From Salinicola halophyticus (lineage in GTDB: Bacteria > Pseudomonadota > Gammaproteobacteria > Pseudomonadales > Halomonadaceae): 64,000 bases of DNA. The notes under the pieces were generated by a model. The model did no database searches. It was not told the DNA's origin and worked only from the letters and a program-made list of their open reading frames with translations. The stretch spans positions 53,475 through 117,474 of the forward strand of contig NZ_PZJN01000002.1 in assembly GCF_003206695.1 (NCBI RefSeq), given 5' to 3'. This document shows positions 43,927 to 53,117 of this stretch, in pieces; the first letter of the stretch is position 1; the number at the start of each line of letters is the position of its first letter. The translations under genes were made by a program, and so were the position numbers.

Positions 43927-44747
43927 ATTTCGAAAACCATCCTGACCTCGTCGAGCCGTTGAGCATGGAGGCGTTGGAAGCCCGGCTGCGCGAGGTCGGC
44001 GAGACCCGCTACCATCATCGTCATCCGTTCCAGTTGATGCTCCAGAACGGTGAGCTCGACAAGCGTCAGGTCCAGGCCTGGGCGCTCAACCGCTACTACT
44101 ATCAGGCGATGATCCCGATCAAGGACGCCTCGCTGATGGCGAGGCTCGACGATCCCGATCTGCGCCGAACCTGGCGTTCGCGGCTGGTCGATCATGACGG
44201 CGAAGCCGTGGGCGAGGGCGGGATCGAGCGCTGGCTCAAGCTGACCGACGGCCTGGATTTACCCCGTGAACTGGTCGTTTCGACCCGCGGCATCCTGCCG
44301 GCGACGCGTTTTGCCGTCGAAGCCTACACTCACTTCGTGCGCGATCGGACGCTACTCGAGGCGATCGCCTCGTCGCTGACCGAGCTGTTCTCGCCCATGG
44401 TGATCGGCCAGCGCGTGCGCGGCATGCTCGAACACTACGATTTTGTCTCCCGCGAGACGCTCGCCTACTTCGAGCCGCGGCTGACCCAGGCGCCGCGGGA
44501 TGCCGAGATGGCGCTCGACTACGTCAAGCGCCACGCCAAGCGCGCCGACCAGCAGCAAGCGGTGATCGACGCGCTTCGCTTCAAGTGCAGCGTGCTGTGG
44601 GCGATGCTCGATGCGCTGCAGCACGCCTATGTCGGTTCCGGCTCGAATCCAGCGGGCCAGGTGCCGCCGGGCGCCTGGGGCAGTGGCGTCGAAGGGCAGG
44701 AGATCGATGGTGACGGCCTGGGTGGCCGAGGGAGAATTGCCCGATGA
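43920..44747 (+). CDS. pqqC: Pyrroloquinoline-quinone synthase PqqC
   Basis: PqqC carries out the final cyclisation and eight-electron oxidation to PQQ. The product is up to 275 residues. RYHHRHPFQLMLQNGELDKRQVQAWALNRYYYQAMIPIKDA and ASSLTELFSPMVIGQR are hallmark helices. The C-terminus is a Gly-rich extension of about 35 residues (after QHAYVGSG) not needed for the fold. The TTG at 43920 overlaps pqqB by 7 bp. ATG 43965 is a possible shorter start. Confidence 0.94.
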   Translation: MLNFENHPDLVEPLSMEALEARLREVGETRYHHRHPFQLMLQNGELDKRQVQAWALNRYYYQAMIPIKDASLMARLDDPDLRRTWRSRLVDHDGEAVGEGGIERWLKLTDGLDLPRELVVSTRGILPATRFAVEAYTHFVRDRTLLEAIASSLTELFSPMVIGQRVRGMLEHYDFVSRETLAYFEPRLTQAPRDAEMALDYVKRHAKRADQQQAVIDALRFKCSVLWAMLDALQHAYVGSGSNPAGQVPPGAWGSGVEGQEIDGDGLGGRGRIAR

Positions 44748-45064
44748 GTGCCGACACCCCTATCAACGACGACGCTGGCGGCGTGCCGACGCTCCAAGAG
44801 CACGACGTGGTCAAGATTCCGCGCGGCGTGCGGCTGCGCGAGGACAAGGCCCGCGGCGGCTGGGTGCTGCTGGCGCCGGAACGGGTGTTCCAGCTCGATC
44901 CCATCGCTCAGCAGGTGCTCACCCGCGTCGATGGCGAGCGTGACATCGCCGCCATCGTCGACGATCTGGCTGAAACCTTCGCGGCGCCCCGCGAGCGCAT
45001 ACTCGTCGACGTGGGGGCGATGCTCGCCGATCTGATCACCAAGAACGTCTTGGAAGTGACATGA
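44744..45064 (+). CDS. pqqD: PqqA-binding chaperone PqqD
   Basis: The 106-residue RiPP-recognition protein holds PqqA and presents it to PqqE. Conserved blocks include [32 protein letters not shown] and [18 protein letters not shown]. Its start overlaps the pqqC stop (ATGA), and its own end overlaps the pqqE start in the same way. The N-terminus is about ten residues longer than usual. Confidence 0.94.
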   Translation: MSADTPINDDAGGVPTLQEHDVVKIPRGVRLREDKARGGWVLLAPERVFQLDPIAQQVLTRVDGERDIAAIVDDLAETFAAPRERILVDVGAMLADLITKNVLEVT

Positions 45065-46185
45065 ATACCCAGCCGGAAGCGCGACAGTCGCCCTCGATGC
45101 AGCCACCCCCCATCGGCATGCTGGCGGAATTGACCCACCGCTGCCCGCTGCAGTGCCCGTATTGCTCCAACCCGGTCGAACTTACCCGCAAGCGCGAAGA
45201 GCTCGATACCGAGACCTGGCAGCGGGTCTTTGCCGAGGCGGCCGAGCTCGGCGTACTGCAGGTTCATCTTTCCGGTGGCGAGCCGGCACTGCGCCAGGAT
45301 CTCGAAGCGCTGGTGGCGAGCTGCGCCGAACATGGCCTCTACTCGAACCTGATCACCGCCGGCGTCAACATCAGCCGGGCGCGTCTCGAAGCGTTGGCGG
45401 ATGCCGGGCTCGATCACGTGCAGCTCTCGGTGCAGGGTGCGACCGCGGAGGTCAACGACCATATCGCCAACCTGCCCGGCGCCTTCGACAAGAAGCTCGC
45501 CTTCGCTGCCGAGGTGACCGACGTCGGGCTGCCGTTGACGCTCAACAGCGTGATCCATCGTGCCAACCTGCATCAGATCCCTGACCTGGTCGAACTGGCG
45601 CTGGAACTCGGCGCGCGGCGTCTCGAGATCGCTCACGCGCAGTATTACGGCTGGGCGCTTCAGAACCGTGGTGCGCTGATGCCGCCGCGGGAGCAGGTGA
45701 TGGAGGCGCTCGATCTGGTGGAGGCGGCCCGCGAGCGCCTCAAGGGCAAGTTGGTGATCGACGCCGTGGTGCCGGATTACTACGCGCGGCTGCCCAAGCC
45801 GTGCATGAACGGCTGGGGCCGCCAGTCGCTCAACGTCACGCCCACGGGCAAGGTCTTGCCGTGCCACGCCGCCGAGACCATTCCCGGACTCGAGTTCTTG
45901 AACGTGGGCGAGCACGCCCTGGGCGATATCTGGCAGCACAGCCCCGCGTTCAACGCCTATCGCGGTACTGACTGGATGCCGGACGCCTGCCAGAGCTGCG
46001 ATCGGCGCGAGATCGACTGGGGCGGCTGCCGCTGCCAGGCCTTGATGCTGACCGGCGACGCCGCCCAGATGGATCCAGTCTGCGAGTTTTCGCCCTATCA
46101 CGACGAAATCCAGACGCTGGCGGTCATCGATTCGAGCCGAGAAGACGAATTTACCTATCGCCGATTTGCGCGCCAGCCTGCCTGA
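45061..46185 (+). CDS. pqqE: Radical SAM enzyme PqqE
   Basis: The 374-residue enzyme forms the Glu-Tyr carbon-carbon bond in PqqA. Cys28, Cys32 and Cys35 (CPLQCPYC) bind the radical-SAM [4Fe-4S] cluster. The C-terminal SPASM region has the cysteines [29 protein letters not shown] and PVC for auxiliary clusters. No pqqF protease and no PQQ-dependent dehydrogenase is found in the window, so cleavage and users must be encoded elsewhere. Confidence 0.96.
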   Translation: MNTQPEARQSPSMQPPPIGMLAELTHRCPLQCPYCSNPVELTRKREELDTETWQRVFAEAAELGVLQVHLSGGEPALRQDLEALVASCAEHGLYSNLITAGVNISRARLEALADAGLDHVQLSVQGATAEVNDHIANLPGAFDKKLAFAAEVTDVGLPLTLNSVIHRANLHQIPDLVELALELGARRLEIAHAQYYGWALQNRGALMPPREQVMEALDLVEAARERLKGKLVIDAVVPDYYARLPKPCMNGWGRQSLNVTPTGKVLPCHAAETIPGLEFLNVGEHALGDIWQHSPAFNAYRGTDWMPDACQSCDRREIDWGGCRCQALMLTGDAAQMDPVCEFSPYHDEIQTLAVIDSSREDEFTYRRFARQPA

Positions 46186-46298
46186 GAGCCAACGATGGCG
46201 GCGAGACCTCCGCCGGCCGGCCGATGTCGTGTCGATAGGCCAGCGTCGCCTGCCTTGTTAGACTGCTGTCACTATTCAGCAGTGATCCGGGAGGCGGC

Positions 46299-47300
46299 GT
46301 GAGCGTTATCGAATCCGAACGACCCGATGCCGCCGAGGCGTCGCCTGCCGGGCAGCTGCCGCTGGAGTTCGTGGCCCGGGTCAATGGCGAAGGGCTGACC
46401 GAGCTGCCGCAGGATCTCTACATTCCGCCGGAAGCGCTCAAGGTCTTTCTCGAGACCTTCGAGGGCCCGCTCGATCTGCTGCTCTATCTGATCCGGCGCC
46501 AGAATCTCGATATTCTGGCCATCAACGTCGCCGCCATCACCCACCAGTACGTCGAGTACGTGGACCTGATGCAGGCGATGGAGATCGATCTCGCCGGCGA
46601 GTATCTGGTGATGGCCGCGATGCTCGCCGAGATCAAATCGCGTTCTCTACTGCCGCGGCCGCCCAAGGGTGATGACGAGGACGACGAGGAAGATCCGCGA
46701 GCTCAGCTGATTCGCCGGCTGCAGGAGTACGAGCAGCTCAAGCTGTCTGCCGAGGAACTCGATACCCTGCCGCGCATGGGACGCGACTGGCACCCGGCGC
46801 AGGCGGCACTGCCCGAGCTCGAGCGCCGCGTGATTCACCCGGACGTGTCGCTGAACGATCTGCTGGGCGCGCTCGGCGGCATGCTCAAACGGGCCGATCT
46901 GCGTCAATCTCATCGGATCAGTCGTGAAGTGCTCTCGACCCGCGAGCGGATGCTCTCGATCATGGCCAAGCTGAACGCCGATCGTTTCACGCCGTTCGAG
47001 GCGCTGTTCGAGCTTTCCGAGGGGCGCGCCGGGGTCATCGTGACCTTCATGGCGATTCTCGAATTAGCGCGTGAGTCGATGATCGAAATCGTGCAGAATG
47101 CGCCGCTCTCGCCGATCCACCTGCGTGCCCGGCTGGCGCTGGAAGAGGGTGTCGCGAGTGACGAGGGCGATGGCATATTCGAGGGCGATGACGAGTTAGA
47201 AGACAAGGCTGAACTGGCATTCGAGACCGCCGATGCTGCTCCAAAGAGCGGTATCGTTGGGCCCGACATTCCCGACAGTGAAGGCGAGACCAAGGCATGA
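46299..47300 (+). CDS. scpA: Segregation and condensation protein A
   Basis: This 333-residue kleisin links SMC heads in the chromosome condensin complex. Core motif FEGPLDLLLYLIRRQNLDILAINVAAITHQYVEYV starts near residue 53, and AGEYLVMAAMLAEIKSRSLLPR follows. The C-terminal winged-helix region contains FTPFEALFELSEGRAGVIVTFMAILELAR. Acidic tails lie at both ends. It starts at GTG 46299 with GGGAGG upstream. It overlaps scpB by 4 bp. Confidence 0.95.
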   Translation: MSVIESERPDAAEASPAGQLPLEFVARVNGEGLTELPQDLYIPPEALKVFLETFEGPLDLLLYLIRRQNLDILAINVAAITHQYVEYVDLMQAMEIDLAGEYLVMAAMLAEIKSRSLLPRPPKGDDEDDEEDPRAQLIRRLQEYEQLKLSAEELDTLPRMGRDWHPAQAALPELERRVIHPDVSLNDLLGALGGMLKRADLRQSHRISREVLSTRERMLSIMAKLNADRFTPFEALFELSEGRAGVIVTFMAILELARESMIEIVQNAPLSPIHLRARLALEEGVASDEGDGIFEGDDELEDKAELAFETADAAPKSGIVGPDIPDSEGETKA

Positions 47301-48283
47301 ACCGCCTGACCGACTCCTACGTTTCTTCAGTCGTGACGCCGGCGCTGGACGAAATTCTCGAAGCGGTGCTGCTGGCCGCGGGTGAGCCGGTCTCGTTGGA
47401 GCGGCTCGAGGCGTTGTTCGATGAAGGCTTGCTCGACTCCGGGCAGCCACCGTCCCGCGCCGCGCTTCGCGAGTCGCTGCACAAGCTGTCCGAGCGATTG
47501 GCGGCCGGCGGTGCGCTGGAGCTCGGCGAGTCGGCCTCGGGTTATCAGTTGCGGATTCGTCAGCGCTACTCGCCCTGGGTGTCGCGGCTGTGGGATGAAA
47601 AGCCTCAACGATACTCCCGGGCGCTGCTCGAGACGCTGGCGCTGATTGCCTATCGTCAGCCGGTCACCCGCGGCGATATCGAGGAGGTGCGCGGCGTGGC
47701 CGTCAGCAGCTCGATCATGCGGACCTTGGTCGATCGCGGCTGGATTCGCGTCGTGGGTCATCGCGACGTGCCGGGGCGACCGGCGGTCTATGCCACCACC
47801 CGGTCGTTTCTCGACGATCTGGGATTGAGTACGCTGGAGTCGTTGCCTCCGATGCACGAACTCAAGCCGCTCGAGAAGTTCGAAACGGGCATGCATGAGC
47901 CGTTTGCGGATGTGCCTGATATCGATGTGCCTGATATCGATGTGCCAGATGTCGACGTGTCTGGTGTCGATGCACCCGATGTCGACGTACCTGATGTCGA
48001 CGTACCTGATGTCGATACGGCCGGCGAGACGCCATCGCTCGACGCAGAAGACGCCACGGAAGCGGTGCTGGAACCAGAAGATACCGATTTATCGGCAGCG
48101 TCGGGTGAAGGTGACACAGATGAGCCCGACAATGACGAACACGCCGAGATGGCGTCCCCCGGCGAGTCGCTGAGTTTTGCCGAGCTCGAAGTGCGACTGG
48201 CCGAACGTGCCCGGAAGCGTCAGGCCGAAGAGGCGGAGTCGAACTCCTCCCCAGCGGAGGACAATTCGGACACGGACACCTGA
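47297..48283 (+). CDS. scpB: Segregation and condensation protein B
   Basis: This 328-residue partner of ScpA has two winged helices: EAVLLAAGEPVSLERLEALF, then LETLALIAYRQPVTRGDIEEVRGVAVSSSIMRTLVDRGWIRVVGHRDVPGRPAVYATT. After residue 200 comes a long acidic tail with seven five-residue DVPDx-type repeats coded by a 15-bp tandem array, and then a Glu/Asp-rich end. Typical ScpB ends near 200 residues, so the last 130 are an extension. It starts within the scpA stop and precedes rluB. Confidence 0.94.
   Translation: MNRLTDSYVSSVVTPALDEILEAVLLAAGEPVSLERLEALFDEGLLDSGQPPSRAALRESLHKLSERLAAGGALELGESASGYQLRIRQRYSPWVSRLWDEKPQRYSRALLETLALIAYRQPVTRGDIEEVRGVAVSSSIMRTLVDRGWIRVVGHRDVPGRPAVYATTRSFLDDLGLSTLESLPPMHELKPLEKFETGMHEPFADVPDIDVPDIDVPDVDVSGVDAPDVDVPDVDVPDVDTAGETPSLDAEDATEAVLEPEDTDLSAASGEGDTDEPDNDEHAEMASPGESLSFAELEVRLAERARKRQAEEAESNSSPAEDNSDTDT
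47909..48013. repeat. 15-bp coding tandem repeat, 7 copies, in scpB
   Basis: Seven in-frame copies of GATGTGCCTGATATC-like sequence code for DVPDI/DVPDV-type repeats. Third-position changes dominate in the later copies. Confidence 0.92.
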
Positions 48284-48363
48284 GGATCGCCACTACCGAC
48301 CATGCTGCCTGACGGGCAGGCGGTCACCGGCGACTCCTCGAGCCGATGAGGCAACGAAATATC

Positions 48364-49230
48364 ATGACCGAGATCAACACCGAAAAACTGCAGAAAGTGC
48401 TGGCCCGGGCCGGCTATGGCTCGCGCCGCGAGATGGAAACGGCGATCAGCGCCGGCCGTGTCAAGGTCAACAGCCAGGTCGCCAAGCTGGGCGATCGGGT
48501 GGGGGCGCGCGATCGTGTCGCGCTCGACGACCGCTTGATCAGCCTGCGTGCCGTGGAAGAAGTCCCGCGCCGCGTGATCATGTACAACAAGCCGGAAGGC
48601 GAGCTGTGCACGCGCAAGGATCCGGAAGGGCGGCGGACCGTGTTCGAACGCCTGCCGCGGCTGAAGGGCGAGCGCTGGATCGCGATCGGTCGCCTGGACA
48701 TCAATACCAGCGGCCTGCTGCTGTTCACCACCGATGGCGAGCTGGCCAACCGGCTGATGCACCCCTCGCACCAGATCGAACGCGAATACGCGGTCCGCGT
48801 AATGGGTGAGGTCAAGCGGGAGCACGTGGTCAATATGGTCGAAGGGGTGATGCTCGAAGACGGCCCGGCGCGTTTTTCCGACGTGCAGGAGTTCGGCGGC
48901 GAAGGCATCAACAGCTGGTTCCACGTGGTGATCATGGAAGGGCGCAATCGAGAAGTGCGTCGTCTGTGGGAATCCCAGGGCCTCACCGTCAGCCGCCTGA
49001 AACGTGTTCGTTATGGCAACATCTTCCTCGACAAGCGGGCCAAGGCCGGCGAGTGGACCGAGATGACCCAGGACGAGATCGACGAGCTGTCGACGATGGC
49101 CGGGCTCGAGCCGCGCAAGGTACCGGAACTGACGCCGGACGAGAAAAATCGCTGGAGCCGCGACAAAAACAAGCGGCGCCCGGTGACGGCAATGAAGAAA
49201 CCGCGCCATCCGCGGCGTGAAGACTCCTGA
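48364..49230 (+). CDS. rluB: 23S rRNA pseudouridine-2605 synthase
   Basis: This protein of about 288 residues has an N-terminal S4 RNA-binding domain ([29 protein letters not shown]) and an RsuA/RluB catalytic domain with the Asp in [39 protein letters not shown] is the C-terminal family block, and a basic tail follows. ATG 48364 gives the usual TEINTEKLQ start. ATG 48346 would add six residues. It follows scpB, as in most Gammaproteobacteria. Confidence 0.93.
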   Translation: MTEINTEKLQKVLARAGYGSRREMETAISAGRVKVNSQVAKLGDRVGARDRVALDDRLISLRAVEEVPRRVIMYNKPEGELCTRKDPEGRRTVFERLPRLKGERWIAIGRLDINTSGLLLFTTDGELANRLMHPSHQIEREYAVRVMGEVKREHVVNMVEGVMLEDGPARFSDVQEFGGEGINSWFHVVIMEGRNREVRRLWESQGLTVSRLKRVRYGNIFLDKRAKAGEWTEMTQDEIDELSTMAGLEPRKVPELTPDEKNRWSRDKNKRRPVTAMKKPRHPRREDS

Positions 49231-49271
49231 TTCCCGCGTCGTGACCAGCGCCTCGGGGCGGGAAAAAATAC

Positions 49272-49300
49272 TTGCCTGCTCCGAGGGTTATGAGTAATAT
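49272..49300 (+). promoter_or_regulatory. Sigma-70 promoter of the tRNA-Lys array
   Basis: TTGCCT and TAATAT are exactly 17 bp apart. The -10 box ends 17 bp before the first tRNA, as expected for a stable-RNA promoter. Confidence 0.75.
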
Positions 49301-49317
49301 GTGCGCCCAGTCGGGAA

Positions 49318-49393
49318 GGGTCGTTAGCTCAGTTGGTAGAGCAGTTGGCTTTTAACCAATTGGTCGTAGGTTCGAATCCTACACGACCCACCA
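49318..49393 (+). tRNA. tRNA-Lys (anticodon TTT), copy 1
   Basis: The 76-nt cloverleaf has GGGTCGT/ACGACCC acceptor arms, D-loop AGCTCAGTTGGTAGAGC, anticodon loop CTTTTAA (TTT at 49351-49353), T-loop GGTTCGAATCC and encoded CCA. Confidence 0.98.
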
Positions 49394-49445
49394 CTTTCCG
49401 ACGGGTCGATGCTTTTATGGCAAGCGCCATTGATCAGAAGCGCAT

Positions 49446-49521
49446 GGGTCGTTAGCTCAGTTGGTAGAGCAGTTGGCTTTTAACCAATTGGTCGTAGGTT
49501 CGAATCCTACACGACCCACCA
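49446..49521 (+). tRNA. tRNA-Lys (anticodon TTT), copy 2
   Basis: The sequence is identical to copy 1 including CCA, 52 nt downstream. The spacer has a short hairpin and no new promoter is evident, so it is probably processed from one transcript. Confidence 0.98.
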
Positions 49522-49580
49522 TCGATCTCTTCCTCGCCTTCATGGCACCGATTCGGCACTCCCCGCCGGTCGTACGTTTT

Positions 49581-49656
49581 GGGTCGTTAGCTCAGTTGGT
49601 AGAGCAGTTGGCTTTTAACCAATTGGTCGTAGGTTCGAATCCTACACGACCCACCA
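49581..49656 (+). tRNA. tRNA-Lys (anticodon TTT), copy 3
   Basis: The sequence is identical to copies 1 and 2, 59 nt after copy 2. The spacers do not resemble each other, so the array is not a simple recent duplication of gene plus spacer. Confidence 0.98.
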
Positions 49657-49744
49657 TCTCGTTTTTTCCTGTCATTGCCGCCAAACCGATGCGCGTTTCC
49701 GTACGCCTGTGTTACTGATTGAGGATTCCCTCAGGAGACCTCTC

Positions 49745-50995
49745 ATGGCGTCCCGCTCATTCCGGCCAGATTGTTCCAGTCCATCACGCCCATCTCGATC
49801 CGAACCGCCCCGGTCGGCCACTGATTACCGTCATGCCAACGAACCTGTCGGCAGCGTCGAGCAGATCTACGGGGGCCAGCTGGTCCCGGATCTGGCGGTC
49901 AGCACTTTCCGCAATATCGATCGACTGTTTCCTTCCCGGGTCATTGCGGCCGGAGGGCGCCCACGCCCGCTGCCGCCAATCTCGCAGAACCTCGAGGGTT
50001 GGGTGGCCACGGTGAACGGTGAGCCTTACGACCTTTACGACTACCTCGCGTTGAACAATGTCACCGGGCTTCTGGTCCTGCACCGGGGCAACGTCCTTTA
50101 TGAGACCTATCAGCGGGGCAATGCGCCGGATACGCGCTGGATGTCGATGTCGGTCGCCAAGTCCGTCTGCTCGACGCTGGCCGGGATGGCGATTCGGGAC
50201 GGACTGATCCCCGAGGGGTTGGGGGCTCGGGTGGTCGACTACGTGCCGCTGTTGAAGGGAAGTGCCTACGATGGCGTGAGCCTGCGCGATCTGCTGATGA
50301 TGGCCTCGGGAGTTGCCTGGAACGAGACCTATACCGATCCCGAGTCCGATCGACGCTCGCTGCTCAGGGCGCAGGTTGCCCAGGCGCCGGGCGGGGCGAT
50401 GGCCGTGATGGCGGCGCTGCCTCGGGCTGCCGAACCGGGCCGGGTTCACAATTACAGTACCGGGGAAACCCAGATTCTCGCCGAACTCGTCCACGCAGCC
50501 GTCAATCGACCCTTGGCCGACTATCTGTCGGAAAAGCTCTGGCAGCCGTACGGTATGGAAAGCGACGCCACCTGGTGGCTGGAATCCGCCGGCGGCATCG
50601 AGGTCGGTGGAAGCGGTATTGGCGCCACATTGAGAGACTACGCCCGTTTCGGCCAGTTCATGCTCGAGGGCGGGAAGGTCGACGGCGAGCCGCTGCTGCC
50701 CGACGGATGGATGGCCGAGGCCACGCGGCCCACCACGCTCGCCGATGGCGAACTTGTGGACTACGGCTTCATGTGGTGGACGGCATGGACGCCGCCCTCG
50801 CGAAAGGATCGCGCCTACGCGGCAAGAGGTATCCACGGCCAGCTCGTCTACATCAACCCGGCTCATGACATCGTGATCGCTCAGAACGCCGCTGCCCCCA
50901 AGCCGAAAGGCAGGATAGTGATCGATCCGATGGCGTTCTTCGATGCCCTTGTCGCGCACCTGGATCGCCGGCCCGGGGCGGCCAGTTCGAGTTGA
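49745..50995 (+). CDS. Class C beta-lactamase-fold serine hydrolase, 6-aminohexanoate-dimer hydrolase (NylB)-like
   Basis: The 416-residue protein has catalytic Ser136 and Lys139 (MSVAKS), a Tyr in HNYSTGETQ and a GIHGQL block where KTG would be. This is the NylB/esterase branch rather than a true beta-lactamase. There is no signal peptide, so it is probably cytosolic. The substrate (amide or ester) is unknown. AGGAGA lies 6 nt before ATG 49745. It begins 88 bp after the tRNA array. Confidence 0.85.
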   Translation: MASRSFRPDCSSPSRPSRSEPPRSATDYRHANEPVGSVEQIYGGQLVPDLAVSTFRNIDRLFPSRVIAAGGRPRPLPPISQNLEGWVATVNGEPYDLYDYLALNNVTGLLVLHRGNVLYETYQRGNAPDTRWMSMSVAKSVCSTLAGMAIRDGLIPEGLGARVVDYVPLLKGSAYDGVSLRDLLMMASGVAWNETYTDPESDRRSLLRAQVAQAPGGAMAVMAALPRAAEPGRVHNYSTGETQILAELVHAAVNRPLADYLSEKLWQPYGMESDATWWLESAGGIEVGGSGIGATLRDYARFGQFMLEGGKVDGEPLLPDGWMAEATRPTTLADGELVDYGFMWWTAWTPPSRKDRAYAARGIHGQLVYINPAHDIVIAQNAAAPKPKGRIVIDPMAFFDALVAHLDRRPGAASSS

Positions 50996-51064
50996 TGTAG
51001 CGGTTTCCGCCTTTCAGGCGGGGCGGTCGAGCGGCGGGACGGGCGCTTGCCCTGGGCTGACGAA

Positions 51065-52528
51065 TCAGAAGTTCCGCATGGTCTCGCGATACCCCAGAAA
51101 ATCCTTGCGCCGCTGCTCGATGCGGCTGGCCATGGCGTAGTCGCCGCTCTGCTTGGCGACCTTCTCGGCGGAGTCGATCTGACGGATGGCGGTGTCGATG
51201 TTGCCTTGAAGCTGGAGCTGCTCGGCGCGCGCCAGCTGGCCCCAGGCATCCCGACCGCTGCGCCCGGCGGCTTCGGACAGCAGGCCGAACACGTCGGGGT
51301 CCTCCGGGTACTGCTCGCTCATGTCGCGTAGTACGTCGAAAGCCTGCGACGGAGAGGTCTGGACCAACGTCTGAGCCTGGACCCATTGCGCCGGGTAGTA
51401 GCCGGGAGAAATTCGCAGAATGCGTTGCGCCCGGGTCAGCGCCTCCTCTCGGCGGTCGGCGTCGTAGGCAATCTGGGCGGCAGTCGCCGGAATCATCGAC
51501 AGGTCAGGATACTGCTTCGCCAGCGTGTCGAGCGTCGCCAGCGCCGCGTCCGTGCGCGACTGTCGCGCATCGGTCAGCGCCTGGAGATAGCTGACGGCGG
51601 CGGCCGGCGGGTCGTCCTGCTTCAGTACCGTCATGGCCTGAGTCGGGTTGCCCTGGTTGAGCATCAGCAGCGCCCGGCCCCGGATCATGGCGTAGGTCGG
51701 GTCGTCATGGTGGGGCGGCGAGGTCAGCTGATCGGCTCGGGCCTGGGTGTCGCTGATGCGCGATTCGGTCACCGGGTGGGTCAGCAGGAACTCCGGCGGA
51801 TTGCCGCCCTGAAGAGAGGCGAGCTTCTGCAGCGTCCGGAACATTTCCGGCATCGCCTGCGGGTCGTATCCGGCCTTGGCCATGGCGCTGAGACCGACGC
51901 GATCGGCTTCCTGCTCGAAGCGCCGGGAGTAGGCCAGCTGATCCTGAATGAACGCGGCCTGAGTGCCCATCATGGCGGCGATTCCGGCACCGCCGCCGCC
52001 GCCCGCCGCGAAGATCATCCCCGCCAGCATCGCCGCCATGGTCGGCAGTTGCGTCTCCTCCACCCGGGCCATGCGTCGTGCATAGTGACGCTGAGCCAGG
52101 TGGCCCAGCTCGTGGGCCAGTACCGAGGCGAATTCATCCTCGTTGGGCGCGGTGGTGAACAGGCCGGCATTGACCCCGACAACGCCGCCGGGCACGGCAA
52201 ACGCATTCAACAGGCGGCTGTCGACCAGCGTGACCACGAGTCGTTCGTCGACGCCGCTGTAGGGCACCAGCTTGGCCAGCATCGAACGTACATAGGTCTG
52301 GGTGATCGGATCATGCCAAGGGTCGGTCTGGGCGCGGAACTGGCGAAGCCAGGCCCGGCCCAGGCGATATTCGTCATTGGTGGTGACGGCGACGCTGGTA
52401 CTGCCGAGATCCGGAAGCTGATAGCCTTGTTCGGCCTGCGCAACCGGAGGCGCGCCGGCCAGGGTTGCGGAGAGCAGCGAGACGGCCAACAATTGCCGTT
52501 TGAATGATGTCAGTCGGTGGTTGGTCAT
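51065..52528 (-). CDS. bepA: Periplasmic M48 metalloprotease and chaperone BepA
   Basis: This protein of about 487 residues has a signal peptide ending near VAQAEQ. The peptidase domain contains the zinc motif HELGH within SVLAHELGHLAQRHYARR and the later Glu in FEQEADRVG. A TPR-like helical half follows (PTYAMIRGRALLMLNQGN, YPDLSMIPATAAQIAYD). BepA assists LptD assembly and degrades stalled outer-membrane proteins. An ATG at 52549 would add seven residues. It heads the conserved block leading to dapA but is on the opposite strand. Confidence 0.92.
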   Translation of the reverse strand: MTNHRLTSFKRQLLAVSLLSATLAGAPPVAQAEQGYQLPDLGSTSVAVTTNDEYRLGRAWLRQFRAQTDPWHDPITQTYVRSMLAKLVPYSGVDERLVVTLVDSRLLNAFAVPGGVVGVNAGLFTTAPNEDEFASVLAHELGHLAQRHYARRMARVEETQLPTMAAMLAGMIFAAGGGGGAGIAAMMGTQAAFIQDQLAYSRRFEQEADRVGLSAMAKAGYDPQAMPEMFRTLQKLASLQGGNPPEFLLTHPVTESRISDTQARADQLTSPPHHDDPTYAMIRGRALLMLNQGNPTQAMTVLKQDDPPAAAVSYLQALTDARQSRTDAALATLDTLAKQYPDLSMIPATAAQIAYDADRREEALTRAQRILRISPGYYPAQWVQAQTLVQTSPSQAFDVLRDMSEQYPEDPDVFGLLSEAAGRSGRDAWGQLARAEQLQLQGNIDTAIRQIDSAEKVAKQSGDYAMASRIEQRRKDFLGYRETMRNF

Positions 52529-52865
52529 GCTGACGGTGTCGGTCCTCATTCGGGCAGAAGCTCAGGTCAGGCAGAAGCTCAAGTGTGACCAAAAAATAAG
52601 CGCGGGCAAATCAGCGCCACCCCGGGAGACGATACAGGCAAAAGCCTCGCTGCGGACAAAGACTCTACAAGGGCCGCCATTCGAGGCGGGCGAAAGCCAC
52701 GCTGACCGCCAGCGGTCTGGGTTATCATGCCTTCGACCGCGGCCAGGCACAGAGGTTGCCTGGACGTTTTCCCAAAGTCAGCGAGCGATGCAGCCGGCCC
52801 GGTGGCAGGCTAACCAACTTTCGATTCATCTATCAATTCATTGCCCATCAACTCCGGGATTCGTC
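52529..52865. other. Divergent bepA/tusA intergenic region
   Basis: This gap of about 337 bp holds a two-copy 17-bp repeat at its left end. A possible -10 box TATCAT lies at 52723-52728 for tusA, without an obvious -35. No gene is seen. Confidence 0.45.
52554..52587. repeat. 17-bp tandem duplication upstream of bepA
   Basis: Two copies of GCAGAAGCTCAGGTCAG-like sequence are adjacent. The first ten bases are identical and the last few differ. The array is 25 bp from the bepA start codon. Confidence 0.75.
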
Positions 52866-53117
52866 ATGTCTCAAGCGCCCGATTGCCGACTGGATGCCTC
52901 CGGTTTGCGCTGTCCACTTCCATTGCTCAAGGCCAAACAGACGCTAGCCGGCATGCAGGCCGGGCAACTGCTCGAGGTGATCGCCACCGACGCGGGTTCG
53001 TGGCGCGATTTCGAAAGCTTCGTCGAGCATAGTCGGCATACGCTGATCGGGCGTGAGGCGGCGGAGGGCGTGTATCGCTACTGGTTACGCAAGGCCGAGG
53101 GAGAAGCGCTGGCATGA
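52866..53117 (+). CDS. tusA: TusA-family sulfurtransferase
   Basis: The 83-residue protein has the TusA signature LDASGLRCPLPLLKAKQTL, whose Cys16 carries persulfide sulfur for tRNA thiolation or molybdenum-cofactor chemistry. In Pseudomonas the orthologous position (before perM and bcp) is held by the PA1006-type sulfurtransferase linked to molybdenum homeostasis. That more specific role is inference. Its TGA overlaps the perM start (ATGA). Confidence 0.9.
   Translation: MSQAPDCRLDASGLRCPLPLLKAKQTLAGMQAGQLLEVIATDAGSWRDFESFVEHSRHTLIGREAAEGVYRYWLRKAEGEALA

Noticed and set aside
49461..49718. Short open frame across the second and third tRNAs with a repeated peptide
   Set aside because: It is a translation of the tRNA-Lys sequence. 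The repeated peptide comes from the identical tRNA copies.
49745..50995. True class C beta-lactamase
   Set aside because: There is no signal peptide and no KTG motif. The Ser-x-x-Lys context and length match NylB-like hydrolases.
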